A stretch of DNA of 64,000 nt from an uncultured Clostridia bacterium. GTDB taxonomy: Bacteria > Bacillota > Clostridia > Christensenellales > CAG-314. The translations under genes were made by a program, and so were the position numbers. The notes beneath the pieces are model-generated. The model searched no databases, was not told where the DNA came from, and saw only the letters and a list, made by a program, of their open reading frames with translations. Below, in pieces: positions 61,484 through 64,000 of this stretch; within the stretch, counting starts at the first letter, position 1; each line of letters opens with the position of its first letter. Where the stretch lies: assembly GCA_944336125.1 (NCBI GenBank), contig CALVLA010000005.1, positions 1 to 64,000 of the forward strand, given 5' to 3'.

Positions 61484-62109
61484 CCAAATTTTATGCTTTT
61501 TGCAGATGTTTGGTGGGCTGGTTTTTTAAATTGTTTTTTCCGACAAAAGTTTTCGGTCCGAAAAAACTTGAACAAAAAAAGACTCTGCTTGCCGCAAATC
61601 ACATGTCTTTGATAGACCCTGTCATAGTCGGATGCAATTTAAAACCGCAGCTTTATTTTTGGGGCAAAAAAGAATTGTTCGACAAAAAGCTGATAGGTTG
61701 GTTCTTACGAAAACTGGGTGTCACGCCAATCAACAGGGGAGAACCTGACATAGCGTCGGTAAAAGCCGCGTTGACCATTTTAAAAAACGAAAAAATTTTT
61801 GCTTTGTTTCCGGAAGGAACACGAAACAAAAACGACAGCATAGATGAAAAAATGCTGGACTTGAAAAACGGTTTGGCTTTGCTTGCCATAAAATCGCAGG
61901 CACCGATAAGACTTGCTATTATTTACAAAAAACCGAAGTTTTTGAGAAAAAATTACTTATATATAGACGACGAGTTTACTCTGGACGAATTTTTCGGAAA
62001 GAAAATTTCTGCTGACGTGCTTGCCGACGCATCAAAATTTATTCAATCTAAATTTGACCAAGCGGCATCAAAACTTTCGGTAATGGTAAATGAATTAAAG
62101 AAAAAATGA
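61480..62109 (+). CDS. plsC: 1-acyl-sn-glycerol-3-phosphate acyltransferase
   Basis: Membrane-associated acyltransferase that makes phosphatidic acid. The NHMSLIDP (HX4D) catalytic motif and FPEGTRNKND substrate motif are intact, with a hydrophobic N-terminus. The length is 209 residues. It overlaps ispH by 4 bases. The cmk-plsC-ispH-rpsA order is typical of Clostridia. Confidence 0.93.
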   Translation: MTKFYAFCRCLVGWFFKLFFPTKVFGPKKLEQKKTLLAANHMSLIDPVIVGCNLKPQLYFWGKKELFDKKLIGWFLRKLGVTPINRGEPDIASVKAALTILKNEKIFALFPEGTRNKNDSIDEKMLDLKNGLALLAIKSQAPIRLAIIYKKPKFLRKNYLYIDDEFTLDEFFGKKISADVLADASKFIQSKFDQAASKLSVMVNELKKK

Positions 62110-64000
62110 GGATTTTTCAACCTAAAAACAATGGATTTTGTTTCGGCGTGAAAAATGCCGTCGACAAGGCTTTTAAAACCGCAAAAAACAAAAACAATGT
62201 GTTTTGCTACGGCGAAATTGTTCACAATCCGCTTGTAGTCAAAAGACTTGCCGAAAGCGGAGTTGCCGTTCAAAAGGACTTGTCGTTGCTTAAAAGCGGT
62301 GACACTCTCATTATCACGGCACACGGAGCACCCAAAAGCGTCTTTGAGTTTTGTAAAGCTCACGACATCGAAGTGGTTGACACCACGTGTCCTTTTGTTA
62401 GAGTTTTGCAAAAAAAAGCAGAGGAATTTTTTCACAAAGGCTTTCAGGTCGTATTGTTCGGCAACGAAAAGCATCCCGAAATCATAGGGGTAAACGGCTG
62501 GTGTGACAATTCGGCAATTATAAGCAGCGGCGAAACAAAACTTGACTTGACTTCTTTTGACAAAGTATTTGTGATGTTTCAGACTACTTTCAATGTCGAA
62601 AAAGTGGAGCCTGCGCTTCAAAATCTTGTTGTTGACAAGGACAAAACGCTTGAAATTTTCAATACAATTTGTTATACTACAACGGAAAGGCAAAAATTTG
62701 CACATCAAATTTCGGCAATTTGCGATACGGTCGTGGTTGTAGGGGGCAAAAACAGCTCAAATACCAGACGTCTTGCGGAAATTTGTTCGTCTGCGTGCGG
62801 CAACGTCATATCCGTTCAGTCCGCCGACGAATTACAAAATTTTGACTTTTCGCAAACAGAAAATTTAGGAATCATAGCAGGAGCGTCAACTCCTCGTGAG
62901 TTGATTGAGGAGGTTTTAGCAAGTATGGCTGAACAAACAAAAGACAACAACATTACCAACGTTAACGCTGACAGCGAAATGTTTATCAATGCCGTTAACA
63001 AAATCAACAAAAAATCAGTAAGAAAAGGTCAAAAGCTTAAAGGCAGGATTTCTTACATCGGCGAAAACGGCATCAACCTTAACTTTGATTTTTCAAAGAG
63101 AGAAGGTTTTATTCCTAACGATGAAATTACCATTGAAGAAGATTTTCAAGCGGTAAAAAACAATTTGAAAGTTGGCGACACAATCGAAGTTGTTGTTTTG
63201 GCATCCGACAAAGAATTGATTCTTTCAAGAAAAGCTGTTGAATTGCTTTATAAAGACGACGAACTCGTCGAAGAAATCAAAAAAGGCGCGGAATTTTCAA
63301 TCGTTGCCGGCAAAGAAGTAAAGGGCGGTTTGCTTTCAAAAATCGGAAGTTACACAGTATTTGTTCCTGCTTCGCAAATTCGTTCAGGCTTTGTAAAAGA
63401 CCTTTCGAAATACGTAGGTAAAAAATTGAGACTCGTTGCTCTTCCTGACGGCGTAGACGACAACAAAAAGAAAATCGTCGCAAGCCAAAAAGTCGTTTTG
63501 GAAGCTGAAAAGAAAGCAAGAGAAGACAATTTCTGGGATAACATCGAAGTAGGCGAAATCGTTGAAGGAAAAGTAGTAAGGTTTGCTTCTTTCGGCGCAT
63601 TCGTAAATGTAAGAGGATTTGACTGCCTCGCTCACATCAGCGATTTGTCTTGGTCCTCGATTAAAGATCCTTCCGAAGTATTGGAACTCAACAAAACATA
63701 CGAATTCGTTGTTTTGAAACTTGACAGAGAAGCTAACAGAGTTTCTATCGGTTACAAACAGCTCATTCCTGATCCTTGGCAGGTTGCTTACGAAAAATAT
63801 CCTGTTGGCAGCGTAATTAAGGGTAAAGTTGCAAGGATTCTTCCTTTCGGCGCTTTTGTTGAAATCGAACCGGGTATCGACGGTTTGCTTCACGTTTCCA
63901 ACGTTTCTTGGGAATGGGTTGACGACATCAAAAAAGTATTGAACATCGGAGACGAAATCGAAGTAGTGGTTACCGAATTCAATCCTGAAACAAAACGCAT
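62106..64000 (+). CDS. ispH-rpsA: IspH-ribosomal protein S1 fusion (runs off the right edge)
   Basis: Residues 1 to about 272 are 4-hydroxy-3-methylbut-2-enyl diphosphate reductase, the last MEP enzyme; its three [4Fe-4S] cysteines are C12 (NGFCFGVKNAV), C95 (TTCPFV) and C189 (NTICYTT). The frame continues without a stop into S1-type repeats; four are visible before the window ends (the third begins VGEIVEGKVVRFASFGAF and the fourth GSVIKGKVARILPFGAFV). Such IspH-S1 fusions are known in Clostridia. An in-frame ATG at 62925 with a strong ribosome site could also give free S1. The C-terminal end is outside the window. Confidence 0.94.
   Translation, partial: MRIFQPKNNGFCFGVKNAVDKAFKTAKNKNNVFCYGEIVHNPLVVKRLAESGVAVQKDLSLLKSGDTLIITAHGAPKSVFEFCKAHDIEVVDTTCPFVRVLQKKAEEFFHKGFQVVLFGNEKHPEIIGVNGWCDNSAIISSGETKLDLTSFDKVFVMFQTTFNVEKVEPALQNLVVDKDKTLEIFNTICYTTTERQKFAHQISAICDTVVVVGGKNSSNTRRLAEICSSACGNVISVQSADELQNFDFSQTENLGIIAGASTPRELIEEVLASMAEQTKDNNITNVNADSEMFINAVNKINKKSVRKGQKLKGRISYIGENGINLNFDFSKREGFIPNDEITIEEDFQAVKNNLKVGDTIEVVVLASDKELILSRKAVELLYKDDELVEEIKKGAEFSIVAGKEVKGGLLSKIGSYTVFVPASQIRSGFVKDLSKYVGKKLRLVALPDGVDDNKKKIVASQKVVLEAEKKAREDNFWDNIEVGEIVEGKVVRFASFGAFVNVRGFDCLAHISDLSWSSIKDPSEVLELNKTYEFVVLKLDREANRVSIGYKQLIPDPWQVAYEKYPVGSVIKGKVARILPFGAFVEIEPGIDGLLHVSNVSWEWVDDIKKVLNIGDEIEVVVTEFNPETKR
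62907..62927 (+). promoter_or_regulatory. possible internal translation start for free S1
   Basis: GAGGAGG at 62907-62913 followed 11 nt later by an in-frame ATG (62925-62927) exactly at the IspH/S1 junction (ASMAEQTKDN). The same bases code for Glu-Glu-Val, so the match may be chance. Confidence 0.4.

Overview
The window reads as one continuous stretch of a chromosome from an endospore-forming, Gram-positive anaerobe of the class Clostridia (Bacillota). The evidence is a complete spoIIIAA-AH operon, spoIVB, a SpoIIM-like protein, a GerW/YtfJ protein and two D,D-carboxypeptidases, together with HslV/CodW-type protease genes, a PolC-derived gene, an IspH-S1 fusion and a sodium-pumping decarboxylase operon. 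The DNA is moderately AT-rich. Every gene I accept lies on the + strand, mostly with overlaps or very short gaps, so this is probably leading-strand DNA. I saw no tRNA or rRNA genes, CRISPR arrays, transposases or prophage genes, so the region is core chromosome rather than an island.

Layout. 1-8.0 kb: end of topA, trmFO, hslVU, aspS, tcdA, an RseC-family protein, trxA and glyA, closed by a terminator. 8.0-11.1 kb: an Fe-S assembly unit (Rrf2/IscR regulator, iscS, iscU), a 46-residue YtxH-like membrane protein, ruvX and a DUF1292 protein. 11.2-20.7 kb: rpsB (with a structured leader), tsf, pyrH, frr, a small unknown gene, uppS, cdsA, dxr, rseP, ispG, and, at the usual polC position, a truncated PolC-like protein that keeps only the N-terminal, OB and DEDDh exonuclease parts. 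20.7-31.2 kb: the rimP-nusA-rnpM-ylxQ-infB-rbfA-nrnA-truB-ribF set, an endonuclease IV homologue, a proline peptidase and efp. 31.3-36.0 kb: spoIIIAA-AH.

36.0-46.0 kb: Asp23/YqhY, nusB, folD, xseAB, ispA, a ~580-nt structured non-coding RNA that I identify as OLE RNA, its membrane partner OapA, then dxs, nadK, argR and recN. This is the classical OLE neighbourhood and the most striking content of the window. The RNA has its own promoter, and its two ends pair perfectly (GGTGGTG with CACCACC). 46.0-54.0 kb: spoIVB, SpoIIM-like, dacF-like, an M50 protease, scpAB, ytfIJ, dacB-like and rluB. 54.1-58.8 kb: a biotin-dependent Na+-pumping decarboxylase operon carrying two different carboxyltransferase subunits (MmdA/12S-like and OadA/5S-like) with one biotin carrier and one membrane pump. 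58.9-64 kb: surE, an HI0933-family flavoprotein, cmk, plsC and an ispH-rpsA fusion that runs off the right edge.

Functional threads. Isoprenoid synthesis by the MEP route recurs (dxr, ispG, dxs, ispA, ispH, uppS). Translation and RNA maturation genes dominate 11-31 kb. Sporulation genes sit in three blocks, and the sequence upstream of several resembles mother-cell (sigma-E) or forespore (sigma-G/F) promoters; two sigma-E-like promoters end exactly 5 nt before an ATG with no Shine-Dalgarno site, suggesting leaderless mRNAs. All functional calls come from reading motifs and gene order; no database search was possible.
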